DNA from: Labrenzia sp. OB1
Lineage (GTDB): Bacteria > Pseudomonadota > Alphaproteobacteria > Rhizobiales > Stappiaceae
DNA length: 64,000 bases
Assembly: GCF_001624695.1 (NCBI RefSeq)
Contig: NZ_JSEP01000002.1
Span: 372,001-436,000, forward strand
Direction of reading: 5' to 3'
Shown piece by piece: positions 54,528 to 63,677 of this stretch. The notes below the pieces were generated by a model. It was not told where the DNA came from. It did no database searches and worked only from the letters and a program-made list of their open reading frames with translations. Position 1 is the first letter of the stretch, and each line of letters starts with the position of its first letter. The translations under genes and the position numbers were made by a program.

Positions 54528-56090
54528 GTGGACGAAAAACCCTCGAACGCCGCCGAATTCACCGTTTCCGAAATCTCCTTTTCCATCAAGCGCACGATGG
54601 AGGACGCCTTCGGCTATGTCCGGGTGCGCGGCGAGCTGGGGCGGATCTCGCGACCCGGGTCCGGGCATATCTATCTGGACCTCAAGGACGACCGGTCGGT
54701 GCTCTCCGGCGTGATCTGGCGCGGTGTCGCCTCGAAGCTGAAAATTCAGCCGGAACAGGGACTGGAGGTGATCGCCACGGGCAAGATCACCACCTTCCCC
54801 GGCCAATCCAAATACCAGATGGTGATCGAGGCGCTGGAACCGGCCGGCGCGGGAGCTCTGATGGCGCTGCTGGAAGAGCGCAAGAAGAAGCTTGCGGCAG
54901 AGGGTCTGTTCGCCGAGGAACGCAAGCGGCCGCTGCCGCCGCTGCCCAGGATCATCGGTGTGGTCACCTCGCCGACCGGCGCTGTCATTCGCGACATTCT
55001 GCACCGGATCGATGACCGTTTTCCCCTGCATGTGCTGGTGTGGCCCGTGCGGGTGCAGGGCGAAACCAGCGGCGCGGAAGTCGCCAACGGCATTCGCGGT
55101 TTCAATGCGCTCCTGCCCGGCGGCCCGGTCCCGCGTCCGGATCTGCTGATCGTCGCGCGCGGCGGCGGCAGCATCGAGGACCTGTGGGGCTTCAACGAGG
55201 AGGCCGTCGTGCGCGCCGCCGCCGAGAGCGAGATCCCGCTGATATCCGCGGTCGGCCACGAGACGGACTGGACACTTCTCGATCTTGCCGCGGATGTGCG
55301 CGCGCCGACGCCAACAGGCGCGGCGGAAATCGCCGTGCCGGTCAAGGCCGAGCTGATGGCAATGGTCGACGACCGGTCGCGGCGCCTGAATTCCGGCCTG
55401 GTGCGTTTCGTCACCACCCGGCGGACCGAACTGCGCGCCGCGAGCGCGGCCCTGCCCGCCCCGCAGGACCTGCTGGCCCTGCCGCGCCAGAAGTTCGACA
55501 CCCTTGCAAGCGGCCTCGGGCGGGCGCTGATCGTCAGCACAAGAACACATCGCACCCATCATCAGAATCTCGCGGGACGCCTGTCGCCGGTCCTGCTCTC
55601 CCGTCTGACCTCCAAGGCCAGGCAGGATCTTGCCAACCACAGCGAACGCCAGCAACGGGCGCTGCTTGTCGCGGTATCGCAGAAGCGCCAGACCTTCGCT
55701 GCGCTGGCGGTCCGGTTGACCCCGGTGCGCCTCGCCCAGCAGACAACGCTAGGCAAGGAACGCCTTACCGGCCTGACGGGCCGGCTGGACCGGGCCTATC
55801 TCTCGCGTGTCGGTCAGGAGAAGGCACGGCTGGACGGCCTGCAGAAGCTGCTGAAGTCCCTGTCCTACAAGGACGTTCTTGCGCGCGGCTATGCGGTGGT
55901 GCGCGACGACGGCGGACAGCCGGTCCGCTCCGCCGCCGCTGTCGCATCCGGCGCGGCCCTGTCGATCGAGCTTGCGGATGGCAGCATCGATGCGGTCGCC
56001 ATGAGCGACAGCGCCGCGCCCAAGCCGGCGAAGCCCAAGAAAGGCGGCTCAGCCAAACCGGCACGGACAGATCAGGGTACGCTGTTTTAG
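54528..56090 (+). CDS. xseA: Exodeoxyribonuclease VII large subunit
   Basis: 520 aa from GTG 54528, which has AAGGA 8 bases upstream. The N-terminal OB fold (about 10-110) contains [20 protein letters not shown]. The catalytic part (about 130-330) has [20 protein letters not shown] and [19 protein letters not shown], with the catalytic [14 protein letters not shown] long coiled region follows, with repeated ALxLxRLxP-type elements, and a basic tail rich in Lys and Pro. With XseB it degrades single-stranded DNA in the cytosol. xseB is not in the window. Confidence 0.95.
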   Translation: MDEKPSNAAEFTVSEISFSIKRTMEDAFGYVRVRGELGRISRPGSGHIYLDLKDDRSVLSGVIWRGVASKLKIQPEQGLEVIATGKITTFPGQSKYQMVIEALEPAGAGALMALLEERKKKLAAEGLFAEERKRPLPPLPRIIGVVTSPTGAVIRDILHRIDDRFPLHVLVWPVRVQGETSGAEVANGIRGFNALLPGGPVPRPDLLIVARGGGSIEDLWGFNEEAVVRAAAESEIPLISAVGHETDWTLLDLAADVRAPTPTGAAEIAVPVKAELMAMVDDRSRRLNSGLVRFVTTRRTELRAASAALPAPQDLLALPRQKFDTLASGLGRALIVSTRTHRTHHQNLAGRLSPVLLSRLTSKARQDLANHSERQQRALLVAVSQKRQTFAALAVRLTPVRLAQQTTLGKERLTGLTGRLDRAYLSRVGQEKARLDGLQKLLKSLSYKDVLARGYAVVRDDGGQPVRSAAAVASGAALSIELADGSIDAVAMSDSAAPKPAKPKKGGSAKPARTDQGTLF

Positions 56091-56206
56091 GTCTGTGGAG
56101 TGAAAACGCCGCTTTCCTTCAGTTTTAACGAACTCCCTAACGTCAAATTTAAGCATCTCACCTAAGGTCACCTTCGTTCGATCATAAAATATCGGTGACG
56201 GAGACT

Positions 56207-56800
56207 ATGGTGACAATGCAGCGCAAGGAATTCGGAAGGCGCGGCCTTTCGCAGGAGAACCCGTCTCAGCGGGGGAAACGGCAGTCGCATTATTCATCCG
56301 GCCGCATGACGGCGTCCTACGCTCAGGCGGGAGGCGCTCTTGCCCTGGACGATGCAGACAGCTTCTCCCTCTGGACAGCGTTCTCAACCACCCTTGCGCT
56401 GTTGTTCAGCTTTCAGGGGCGGATCGGGCGGATGGAATACTGGTCCATCGGCATCGCCCGATGTGTGCTGCTGCTGGCGCTTTTTTTCGCTCTCATCGAC
56501 ACGACCCAGCCCGGACTGGCGGAGATGGACGAGGCCGCTCTCGCCATTGCCCTTTTCACGTCGACTTCCGGCCTGGTGTATACAGCGCTCTTCATCGCCG
56601 GGATCGTCAATTACTGGTCGCTGGAAGCTCGGCGCTGCCACGACAGGGATGTTTCCGGCCTGGTGCTGCTCCTCCTGTTCGTACCGATTTTCGGCACTTT
56701 CTACGCCCTGTATCTCTTCATCATGAACGGCTTCTTTCCGGGTACACCGGGAACCAACCGGTTCGACACGGCACAGGGTCTGGCGCCGGTCTTCGACTGA
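56207..56800 (+). CDS. DUF805 membrane protein
   Basis: About 197 aa; ATG 56207 or 56216 may be the start (GGAG at 56200-56203). A charged, Ser/Gln-rich N-terminal part of about 60 residues is followed by four transmembrane helices. FSFQGRIGRMEYW opens the DUF805 domain, and EARRCHDRDVSGLVLLLLFV is its typical middle. The C-terminal NGFFPGTPGTNRF is the expected ending. The function is unknown. The hydrophilic N-terminal extension is not found in typical 120-aa members. Confidence 0.8.
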   Translation: MVTMQRKEFGRRGLSQENPSQRGKRQSHYSSGRMTASYAQAGGALALDDADSFSLWTAFSTTLALLFSFQGRIGRMEYWSIGIARCVLLLALFFALIDTTQPGLAEMDEAALAIALFTSTSGLVYTALFIAGIVNYWSLEARRCHDRDVSGLVLLLLFVPIFGTFYALYLFIMNGFFPGTPGTNRFDTAQGLAPVFD

Positions 56801-56860
56801 GAAGACCGGCCAGTTACCGGACCTGAATTCCAAGAGATTTGTTGTCCCCGCAACAAACGA

Positions 56861-56904
56861 AAAGCGCCGCCGGAAAAATGTCTCCGGCGGCGCTTTGTTT
56901 TTTT
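56861..56904. terminator. Bidirectional terminator between the DUF805 gene and dctM
   Basis: AAAGCGCCGCCGGA (56861-56874) pairs with TCCGGCGGCGCTTT (56883-56896), a perfect 14-bp stem, followed by a T-rich run on the plus strand and A/T-rich flanks on the minus strand. It serves both convergent transcripts. Confidence 0.85.
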
Positions 56905-56923
56905 CAGGTAACGTTGCGCGGGA

Positions 56924-58294
56924 TCAGCCCATCAGTTGTGGCAGGATGGTGATGATCGACGGGAAGGCAAGCAGGCCGCCGATTGTCAGTACATCCGCCA
57001 CGAAGAACGGAACGCAACCCCGGAAGACTTCCTGGACCGGGATGTCCGGCCGCACGCCGGAAACCACGAAACAGTTGAGTCCTATCGGCGGCGTTATCAG
57101 ACAGAGCTCCGCCATCTTGACCACCAGTATCCCGAACCAGATGGCACAGGCCTCGCCCGACATGCCGAAAGCGCTGTCGGCCGCGGAAACGCCTTCACCG
57201 CCATTCAGGGCCATGACCGCCGGATAGACCACCGGCAACGTCAGGATCAACATGCCGATCGCATCCATGAACATGCCGAGCACGGCATAGGCCAGGAGAA
57301 TGCAGATCATGACTATCCATGGCGAGAATTCGAGCGCCACGATGAAGTCCTTGAAGGCTTCCGGCAGCCCGGCGAAGCCCAGAAAGCGCACATAGACCAG
57401 CACCCCCCAGATCAGCGTGAAGATCATCACGGTCAGTTTTGCCGTCTCATGCAGCGCCTGGCCGAGCTGTCGGGTCCTCATGCCTTTCGCGAAGGCGACC
57501 ACCAGAACCACGAAAGCCCCCAGGGAACCGGCTTCGGTGGGCGTTGCCAGTCCGAAGAAGAACGAGCAGAAGATGATCGCCACCACGGCGATGATCGGCA
57601 GGGTGCCCGGAACGCTTTCGAAACGCTCTTTCCAGGTGAACCCCTTGACCGCCGGAGCATCGCCGCGCCAACTGGCGACAGCGACGATGATGCCGACATA
57701 GACCAGCGCGGAAAACACGCCGGGCAGAAAACCGGCGATCAGCAGCTTGCCAACCGACTGTTCCACCAGGATGGCGTAGATCACCAGAATGGCGGAGGGC
57801 GGGATCAGGGAGGCCAGCGTACCGCCCGCAGCGACGACCGCCGACGACAAACGCTTTGAATAGCCGGCCGCCAGCATTTCGGGAATGGCCACGCGGGCAA
57901 AGACGGCCGCGGTCGCGACGGAGGCGCCGGACACGGCCGCGAATCCCGCCGTGGAGAAAACCGTGCCGACGGCCATGCCGCCCGGCAGCCAGCCCAGCCA
58001 GCGTTTGGCCGCCTCGAAGAGCTGTTTGGTGAACCCGGCGTAGAATGCCAGGAACCCGATCAGAATGAAGGTCGGCAGCACCGACAGGGCATAGGTGACG
58101 GATTTGGAATGCGGGATCGTCCCGGCCATCTTGAGCGCAACGAAGAAGCCGCGTTCAAAGCCCATCTTCATCGAGAACAACACGATCAGGCCGACAAGGC
58201 CGGTGAAGGCGGCGGCGAAGGCCACACGCACGCCGATCACCACGAGAACAAGCAGGACGCCGGTCATCATGATGCCTACTTCGAACGGCGTCAT
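56924..58294 (-). CDS. dctM: TRAP transporter large permease (DctM)
   Basis: 456 aa with about 12-13 transmembrane helices. Family segments: FAVSAFTGL-like MKMGFERGFF, GGMAVGTVFSTAGFAAVSGA, GGTLASLIPPSAILVIYAIL, and the central Glu/Asp loops (SFFFGLATPTEAGSLGA). Together with DctQ it forms the sodium-driven membrane part of the tripartite transporter. Its start overlaps the dctQ stop by 4 bp. It is the last gene of dctPQM. Confidence 0.93.
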   Translation of the reverse strand: MTPFEVGIMMTGVLLVLVVIGVRVAFAAAFTGLVGLIVLFSMKMGFERGFFVALKMAGTIPHSKSVTYALSVLPTFILIGFLAFYAGFTKQLFEAAKRWLGWLPGGMAVGTVFSTAGFAAVSGASVATAAVFARVAIPEMLAAGYSKRLSSAVVAAGGTLASLIPPSAILVIYAILVEQSVGKLLIAGFLPGVFSALVYVGIIVAVASWRGDAPAVKGFTWKERFESVPGTLPIIAVVAIIFCSFFFGLATPTEAGSLGAFVVLVVAFAKGMRTRQLGQALHETAKLTVMIFTLIWGVLVYVRFLGFAGLPEAFKDFIVALEFSPWIVMICILLAYAVLGMFMDAIGMLILTLPVVYPAVMALNGGEGVSAADSAFGMSGEACAIWFGILVVKMAELCLITPPIGLNCFVVSGVRPDIPVQEVFRGCVPFFVADVLTIGGLLAFPSIITILPQLMG

Positions 58295-58971
58295 TTGGCA
58301 TCTCCTTCGCCGGTTCCTGCGCCGTTTCCGTCATCACTTCCGGCGACGGCATCGGCCCCGAGGGCATCTTCGATTTCGTGTCTGGCGTGGTCTTCCACAT
58401 TCTCGATCATCGGCACCGCGACAGGGTCCCGGCCGGGATTGGCGACCAGTCGGCCATAGCCGTAGATCTGCATGAGAAGACGGAGAAACAGAAGGCCGAG
58501 CGCCGCCGGGATGATCAGCTTGGAGGGCCAGGTCGGCAGGCGTATGTCCATGGTGCTGTCGCCGATGCCCCAGGACCGGTCGAAATGAAACCACGACCCC
58601 CAGATCAGCAACGCGACCGTAAACGCGATCAGGATGACGCCGAGCATTTCGCAGACATAGAGTGTGCGCCCGCTCAGCTTGCCGAGCACGATCTCCATAC
58701 GGATGTGCCCGCCGACACGCTGGCAATAGGCGACGCCCGCGAAAGCGAAGATTGCCATCGCCTGCTCGGTGATGTCGATGAAGCCCGGGACCGGCATGTT
58801 GAACAGCAGCCGGCCCACCACCTGGGCAACGGCCAGCAGCATCAGGGCAAGGATCGAAAAGGCCGCGAACAGGTTGAAGGCGTTTTCGACCTGGCCGAGC
58901 CAGCCGTCGAAACGGATAAAGGTGACCGGGCGTTCCGACGCGGAACGGCCACCGGGATCAATTGTCATCAT
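58291..58971 (-). CDS. dctQ: TRAP transporter small permease (DctQ)
   Basis: 226 aa with four transmembrane helices (about 32-55, 68-88, 106-126, 150-172). GFIDITEQAMAIFAFAGVAY and GGHIRMEIVL are the conserved DctQ pieces. The C-terminal 45 residues are acidic and Gly-rich, longer than usual. It lies between dctP and dctM and overlaps dctM by 4 bp. Confidence 0.9.
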   Translation of the reverse strand: MMTIDPGGRSASERPVTFIRFDGWLGQVENAFNLFAAFSILALMLLAVAQVVGRLLFNMPVPGFIDITEQAMAIFAFAGVAYCQRVGGHIRMEIVLGKLSGRTLYVCEMLGVILIAFTVALLIWGSWFHFDRSWGIGDSTMDIRLPTWPSKLIIPAALGLLFLRLLMQIYGYGRLVANPGRDPVAVPMIENVEDHARHEIEDALGADAVAGSDDGNGAGTGEGDAK

Positions 58972-58991
58972 GAGTATAAGCCCCGCGCAGG

Positions 58992-59030
58992 GCTTTCCGG
59001 CACCCGTTCAAATGAACGGCGCCGGAAAGC
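58992..59030 (-). promoter_or_regulatory. Stable mRNA hairpin between dctP and dctQ
   Basis: GCTTTCCGGC (58992-59001) pairs with GCCGGAAAGC (59021-59030), and inside CCGTTC (59004-59009) pairs with GAACGG (59014-59019) around four bases. There is no T-run, so it is not a full terminator. A hairpin after the binding-protein gene that protects the upstream mRNA or reduces read-through is a known device in binding-protein transport operons. Confidence 0.75.
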
Positions 59031-59055
59031 ATGAGGTCAATCCGGTTGGACCGGA

Positions 59056-60072
59056 TTATTCGGCGATGGTCTTCTTGACCATGTCGAGCAGTTCCTGGGC
59101 GGGCAGCCCGTTGGCGGATTGCTCTTCGATCCAGGCAGCATGGATCGGCCCGGCCTTTTCAGCGAAGGCGGCCAGTTCCTCGTCGGAGAACTCGACCTGC
59201 GTAACGCCGCGGCTTTCCAGCTCCGGCCACCACTTGTCATAGACCTTGGCGTAGGTGTCGAGGTAATGCGCGATCGCCGGATCGACCGAAGCGTCCAGCG
59301 CGGCCTTCATGTCGTCCGGCAGTTCGTTGTAGGCATCCACATTGACCACCACCGGGCAATGCACGGTGCCGGGGTTGAGGTTCTTGGTCCACCAGTCGGC
59401 GACCTCGACCACCTTGAAGGAGAGGTGCGCATGCGGCGCGAAGCCGGCGGCCTGAACAGTGCCTGAATCGATGGACTGATAGGTTTCAGACGCGGTCACG
59501 GACGTAGGCACGGCACCAACGGCTTCCATCAGTTTGCCAAGACCGCCCAGCGCGCGCACGCGCATACCGTCGAAGTCAGATATGGATTGCGGCACATCGC
59601 CCTTGCCGGCGAAATTATACTGCGGCATCGGCGACGGCATCAGAAGCTTGGCATTCCAGCGTGCGAGATCGGCCTGAACGGCGGGATGATCGTAAAGGGC
59701 CTTGGAGACCTTCACTTCGGTTTCCAGATCGGAAACTCCGAGGAAGGGCAGTTCCAGAACCGTCAGGCTCGGGTTCTTGTCGGCATGGTAGGAGGCACAG
59801 AATTGCGCCATTTCGAAAGCACCGAAAGAGATCCCGTCCAGATTCTCGCGGGATTTGGACAGCGCGCCGCCGTAATGCAGCTTGATTTCGAATTTGCCGT
59901 CGGTCCGGGCGGACACTTCCTCTGCCAGTTTCTCGATATGCTCGGTGAAAGCGCGCCGTTTGCCCCAGAGCGAGACGTTCCAGGTGACGTCCGCTGCAAA
60001 GGTTTCGGTGGCGAAAACGACGGATAGAGCAACCGCGGATACGGCGGTCGCCGACTTGAGTGAAAAGAGCAT
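59056..60072 (-). CDS. dctP: TRAP transporter substrate-binding protein (DctP)
   Basis: 338 aa from ATG 60072, which has GGGAGGA 5 bases upstream. The signal peptide ends near ETFAAD (residue 26). The DctP/TAXI-type domain is recognised by SLWGKRRAFTEHIEKLAEEV, GDVPQSISDFDGMRVRALGG and NPGTVHCPVVVNVDAYNEL. DctP binds an organic acid in the periplasm and delivers it to DctQM. The Arg in RALGG is the usual carboxylate ligand. The ligand itself cannot be read from sequence. It is the first gene of dctPQM and lies behind a sigma-54 promoter. Confidence 0.93.
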   Translation of the reverse strand: MLFSLKSATAVSAVALSVVFATETFAADVTWNVSLWGKRRAFTEHIEKLAEEVSARTDGKFEIKLHYGGALSKSRENLDGISFGAFEMAQFCASYHADKNPSLTVLELPFLGVSDLETEVKVSKALYDHPAVQADLARWNAKLLMPSPMPQYNFAGKGDVPQSISDFDGMRVRALGGLGKLMEAVGAVPTSVTASETYQSIDSGTVQAAGFAPHAHLSFKVVEVADWWTKNLNPGTVHCPVVVNVDAYNELPDDMKAALDASVDPAIAHYLDTYAKVYDKWWPELESRGVTQVEFSDEELAAFAEKAGPIHAAWIEEQSANGLPAQELLDMVKKTIAE

Positions 60073-60163
60073 GAAATCCTCCCGAATTATTTTGCTCATT
60101 TCCTTGGTCGCTCAGCCTGCACGCTCCCCGCGCCGCAAGCCCGAACCAAGTCGAAGAACCCAT

Positions 60164-60180
60164 AGCATGACCCGTGCCAG
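60164..60180 (-). promoter_or_regulatory. Sigma-54 promoter of dctPQM
   Basis: On the minus strand the sequence reads CTGGCACGGGTCATGCT, matching the TGGCACG-N4-TTGCW consensus with the invariant GG and GC spaced by 10 bases. Transcription would begin about 12 bp past the GC, leaving a leader of about 80 nt before dctP. The upstream dctBD pair supplies the matching activator. DctD sites should lie between about 60190 and 60353. Confidence 0.8.
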
Positions 60181-60353
60181 TTCCCTTTGACAACACTTCT
60201 TTCGCGGAACCTCGCCCGTTCCCGCACCGTCCGGAAACAATACCGCACCGCACCTCGGCAAGATCTTGCTTGCGCATATCCTCCATCGGCAAGATTCCGC
60301 CGAAGCCTGCAGCCGACCTCACGTCCAGATTATCGCCTGGCAGATGCTTTCGG

Positions 60354-61751
60354 TCAGGTCTCCGTCGTGTCCGCAAGGCCGGTCCGCTCCCGGCTCAGGC
60401 CCAGGCGGGTCATTTTCTCGTTCAGGGTCCTGCGCGGCAGATTGAGTTCGCCCATGACCTCCTGAATGCGGCCGCCATGCCGGCGCAGGGAACCTTCGAT
60501 CAGGTTGCGCTCATAGGCATCCATGAGGTCCTTCAAACCGCCTGCCGCGGGAAGTGCACCGGTGTCGTGCCGGCCTGTCACCAGCGCCTCGAGGGGCTGC
60601 GGACTGACCGGCGCGTTCAGCACGAACCGTTCGGCCGCGTTGCGCAGTTCACGCACGTTGCCGGGCCAGGCATAGGTCAGCAGAAAAGCCTCGTCGCGGG
60701 CACTCGCGGCGGGCGCATCGAGGCCATAACGGGCCGCGAAGCGGTTGACGAAGGTGTCGAACAGAAGCAGGGCATCGCGGCCGCGTTCGCGCAATGGCGG
60801 CACCCGTAGCTCGATCGCATTCACCCGGAACAGCAGATCCTCGCGCAGGTGACCCGACCGCACGGCTTCCGCCGGGTCCAGATTGGCGGCGCTGACCAGA
60901 CGGATATCGACATCCACCGGCTGTGTCCCGCCGATCCGGTCGACCTTCTTCTCCTGCAGGACCCGCAACAGCTTCGGTTGCAGGGGCAAGGGCATGGAAA
61001 CGATCTCGTCGAGGAACAGCACACCGCCGCCCGCGGCCTCTATCCTGCCGACCCTGCGGCGGTCCGCGCCCGTGAAGGCGCCCGCCTCGTGACCGAACAG
61101 TTCGGCTTCCACCATGGCTTCCGGCAGCGCCGCCGCATTGATCGCCATGAACGGTCCGTCCTTGCGCGGACTGAAGTCGTGCAACGCCTGCGCAATGACT
61201 TCCTTGCCGGTGCCGGTTTCGCCGACGATCAGCACGGCGGCGTCCGTCGCTGCGAAATGCAGGACCTGACGCCGCAGCGCCTCCATCGCCGAACTGGCTC
61301 CGAGCAACCGGCTTTCCAGGCCGGCGCTGTCTGTAAGCTGCATCCTGAGGGCGCGGTTTTCCATCACCAGCATTCGCTTGTCGCAGGCCCGGCGAACCAC
61401 ATCGGCGATATGATCGGGATCGAAAGGCTTTTCGACGAAGTCATAGGCGCCGGCCCGCATGGCCTCGACCGCCATCGGCACGTCGCCGTGGCCGGTGATC
61501 AGCACCACCGGCAAATCGGCGTCCAGTTCCACGATCCTCCGCAGCAGCGACATGCCGTCTTCACCGTCAAGCATGACGTCCGTGACCACGCAACCGGTGA
61601 AGTCCCGCGACAGGCGGGTCAGGGCCTCATCCGGTGTCGCGACTTCCCGGGTCTCGAACCCGGCCAACCGGATCCATTGCCGGAGCGCCGCCCGCATGGA
61701 CGGATCATCGTCGACGATCAGGACGGGCACTTTGGCAGGATGATCTGTCAT
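60354..61751 (-). CDS. dctD: C4-dicarboxylate response regulator DctD (sigma-54 activator)
   Basis: 465 aa. The receiver (about 8-125) has VLIVDDDPSMR, the phospho-acceptor in VVTDVMLDGEDG, and FVEKPF. The AAA+ domain has GETGTGKEVIAQALHDF, GHEAGAFTGADR and GGVLFLDEIVSMP. The C-terminal Fis-type helix-turn-helix reads GGRIQEVMGELNLPRRTLNEKM. It activates the sigma-54 promoter of dctPQM when phosphorylated by DctB. It overlaps dctB by 4 bp and lies 281 bp before dctP. Confidence 0.93.
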   Translation of the reverse strand: MTDHPAKVPVLIVDDDPSMRAALRQWIRLAGFETREVATPDEALTRLSRDFTGCVVTDVMLDGEDGMSLLRRIVELDADLPVVLITGHGDVPMAVEAMRAGAYDFVEKPFDPDHIADVVRRACDKRMLVMENRALRMQLTDSAGLESRLLGASSAMEALRRQVLHFAATDAAVLIVGETGTGKEVIAQALHDFSPRKDGPFMAINAAALPEAMVEAELFGHEAGAFTGADRRRVGRIEAAGGGVLFLDEIVSMPLPLQPKLLRVLQEKKVDRIGGTQPVDVDIRLVSAANLDPAEAVRSGHLREDLLFRVNAIELRVPPLRERGRDALLLFDTFVNRFAARYGLDAPAASARDEAFLLTYAWPGNVRELRNAAERFVLNAPVSPQPLEALVTGRHDTGALPAAGGLKDLMDAYERNLIEGSLRRHGGRIQEVMGELNLPRRTLNEKMTRLGLSRERTGLADTTET

Positions 61752-63535
61752 TCAGCGGCTTCGGATTTCAGTTCCGGCAATGGGCCCTGACCTGCAATCC
61801 CGGCGGTAAGCGCAGGCAGGCGAAGTTCGAACACCGCTCCTTTAGGCATGTTCGCACGCACTGACAAGCCGCCGCCCAGATCCTCTGCAAGACGGATCGA
61901 GATCGCCAGGCCGAGCCCCATGCCATCGGAACTGGCCTTGGTCGAGAAGAACGGATCGAAGATCCGCTCGCGCAGGTCATCCGGGATGCCCGGGCCGTTG
62001 TCTGAAATCTTGAGGATCACCTGCCCCTCCAGCCGCGCCGCCGTCAGCGTGACCGTGCCGCCTTGCTCTGCCGCCGCCGCATCCGCACCGTTGCGCAGAA
62101 GGTTGACGAGGATCTGTTCAATCCTGAGCGGCGCCGTTTCAACCTCCAGCGGGGAGTCCGGAAGATCGAGCTCAAGCGTGACGCCTGTCTCCTCAAAACG
62201 GGGCCGTACGATCTTTTCCGCGACCCGGACACTTTCCCTGAGATCGATTTTCTCGATCCGGCTTTCCCTCGGACGGGCAAAGCGCTTGAGCTCCTGGGTC
62301 AGGGAGGCCATGCGCATCTGCAGGGAATCGATCTCATCGAGATTTTCGGCGGCCGTGGCCGTATCGCCCTTTTCAAGGAACTTGCGCGTGCCGGCAACGA
62401 ACATCCGCAGGGCCGACAACGGCTGGCTGAGTTCATGCACGACCGCCGCGGACATCTCGCCGACGGCGGCCAGCCTGTTCGACCGGGCGAGGCCGCGCTG
62501 AGCCTCCAGCAGTTCCCGTTCCACCCGGCGGCGTTCCTGGACCTCGTCCACCAGACGGGTGTTCAATTCCTTCAGGCTTGCCGATTCCTGACGCAGCAAG
62601 ACGGACGCCTTGCGCAATCGTCGGCCACGCAGCATCAGCACAATGACGGCATAGACGAGGCACAGCGTGATGGCAGCGGCCCAGATGGGCAGGACACTCT
62701 TGCGCGCTTCCTCCACCGGCACCAGAAAATGCAGCGTCCAGCCGAGCAGGCCGACTTGCGCGGAATTGTGGCGATAGGCCTTTCCCTCGATGCGCAACTG
62801 TTCCATCGACCGGCCGGAGGGATCGCCGACCGGCTCAAGGCTCTGCCCGGCATACTGGCGTGTGGCCTCGATGGCGCTGCGCACATCGCCGGGCAGCGTG
62901 TCAAGCGTGCGGTAGCGCCAGTCCGGCTGGCTCGACAGGAAGATCACGCCGTTGCTGTCGGAAGCAAACACGGTTTCCCCGCCTTCCGCCCAGGCCTCTT
63001 CCAGCGGTCCCATATCGACCTTGACGACAGCCACGCCCTTCGGCTCGCCGGTGACCGGCGTCGGCCGGGCCAGAAACAGCCCCGGTTCGCCCAATGTGGC
63101 GCCGATTGCGAAAAACCGACCCTCCTCGCCTGTGATCGCGGACTTGAAATAAGGCCGGAACCCATAGTTGCGCCCGACCAGAGACAGCTCGTCACGCCAG
63201 TTGCTTGCCGCCAGCGTCGTGCCCTCAGCGTTCATCACGTAAAGCAGCCCGGCGCCGGAATTCTCAGCCATTTCCTCAAGGAATCGGTTGGCACTTTCGA
63301 CCGGCTGGCCGAAACCGAGCGCTGCAGTCGCTCTCGGATCCCGCGCGATCATATAGGGCAGATACCGGTATTTCTGGTACTCGCCCAGAATGGTCTGACG
63401 GTACAGCGTCAGACGTTCGGCCGCCTTGCGGTCAATGCTGTCCTCGTCCAGCTCCAGAAAAAGCTGAACCAGCACAAAGGCGGCGGCCACGAACACCAGG
63501 GGCGGCAGCGCCAGATAAAACCAGCGTTTCGACAT
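61748..63535 (-). CDS. dctB: C4-dicarboxylate sensor kinase DctB
   Basis: 595 aa from ATG 63535 (GGAG lies only 2 bases upstream, so the start is uncertain). Two transmembrane helices (about 8-28 and 285-305) flank a periplasmic dCache-type sensor domain (about 40-280). The kinase core has the H-box AAVVHELSQPLSALRMFVAG, N-box LVNLLRNGADAAA, and DNGPGIPDDLRERIFDPFF. It senses an organic acid outside and phosphorylates DctD. Its stop overlaps the dctD start. It is divergent from the universal stress gene. Confidence 0.92.
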   Translation of the reverse strand: MSKRWFYLALPPLVFVAAAFVLVQLFLELDEDSIDRKAAERLTLYRQTILGEYQKYRYLPYMIARDPRATAALGFGQPVESANRFLEEMAENSGAGLLYVMNAEGTTLAASNWRDELSLVGRNYGFRPYFKSAITGEEGRFFAIGATLGEPGLFLARPTPVTGEPKGVAVVKVDMGPLEEAWAEGGETVFASDSNGVIFLSSQPDWRYRTLDTLPGDVRSAIEATRQYAGQSLEPVGDPSGRSMEQLRIEGKAYRHNSAQVGLLGWTLHFLVPVEEARKSVLPIWAAAITLCLVYAVIVLMLRGRRLRKASVLLRQESASLKELNTRLVDEVQERRRVERELLEAQRGLARSNRLAAVGEMSAAVVHELSQPLSALRMFVAGTRKFLEKGDTATAAENLDEIDSLQMRMASLTQELKRFARPRESRIEKIDLRESVRVAEKIVRPRFEETGVTLELDLPDSPLEVETAPLRIEQILVNLLRNGADAAAAEQGGTVTLTAARLEGQVILKISDNGPGIPDDLRERIFDPFFSTKASSDGMGLGLAISIRLAEDLGGGLSVRANMPKGAVFELRLPALTAGIAGQGPLPELKSEAAE

Positions 63536-63677
63536 GACTCCATATTGCGCATTTTTTTGGTTCCCGCCACCCGAACGCGAATTGCCGTTGATACGGGTCA
63601 AGGATCATGGGTTGCGTGTCGTCTAGAATTTTGACAAGGCTGGTCGATATCGGTGTTTCCAGCCGTAGGAGAGATAA

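Noticed and set aside
62063..63634. Long plus-strand open frame of 523 codons
   Set aside because: It is antisense to dctB, which has a full set of kinase motifs.
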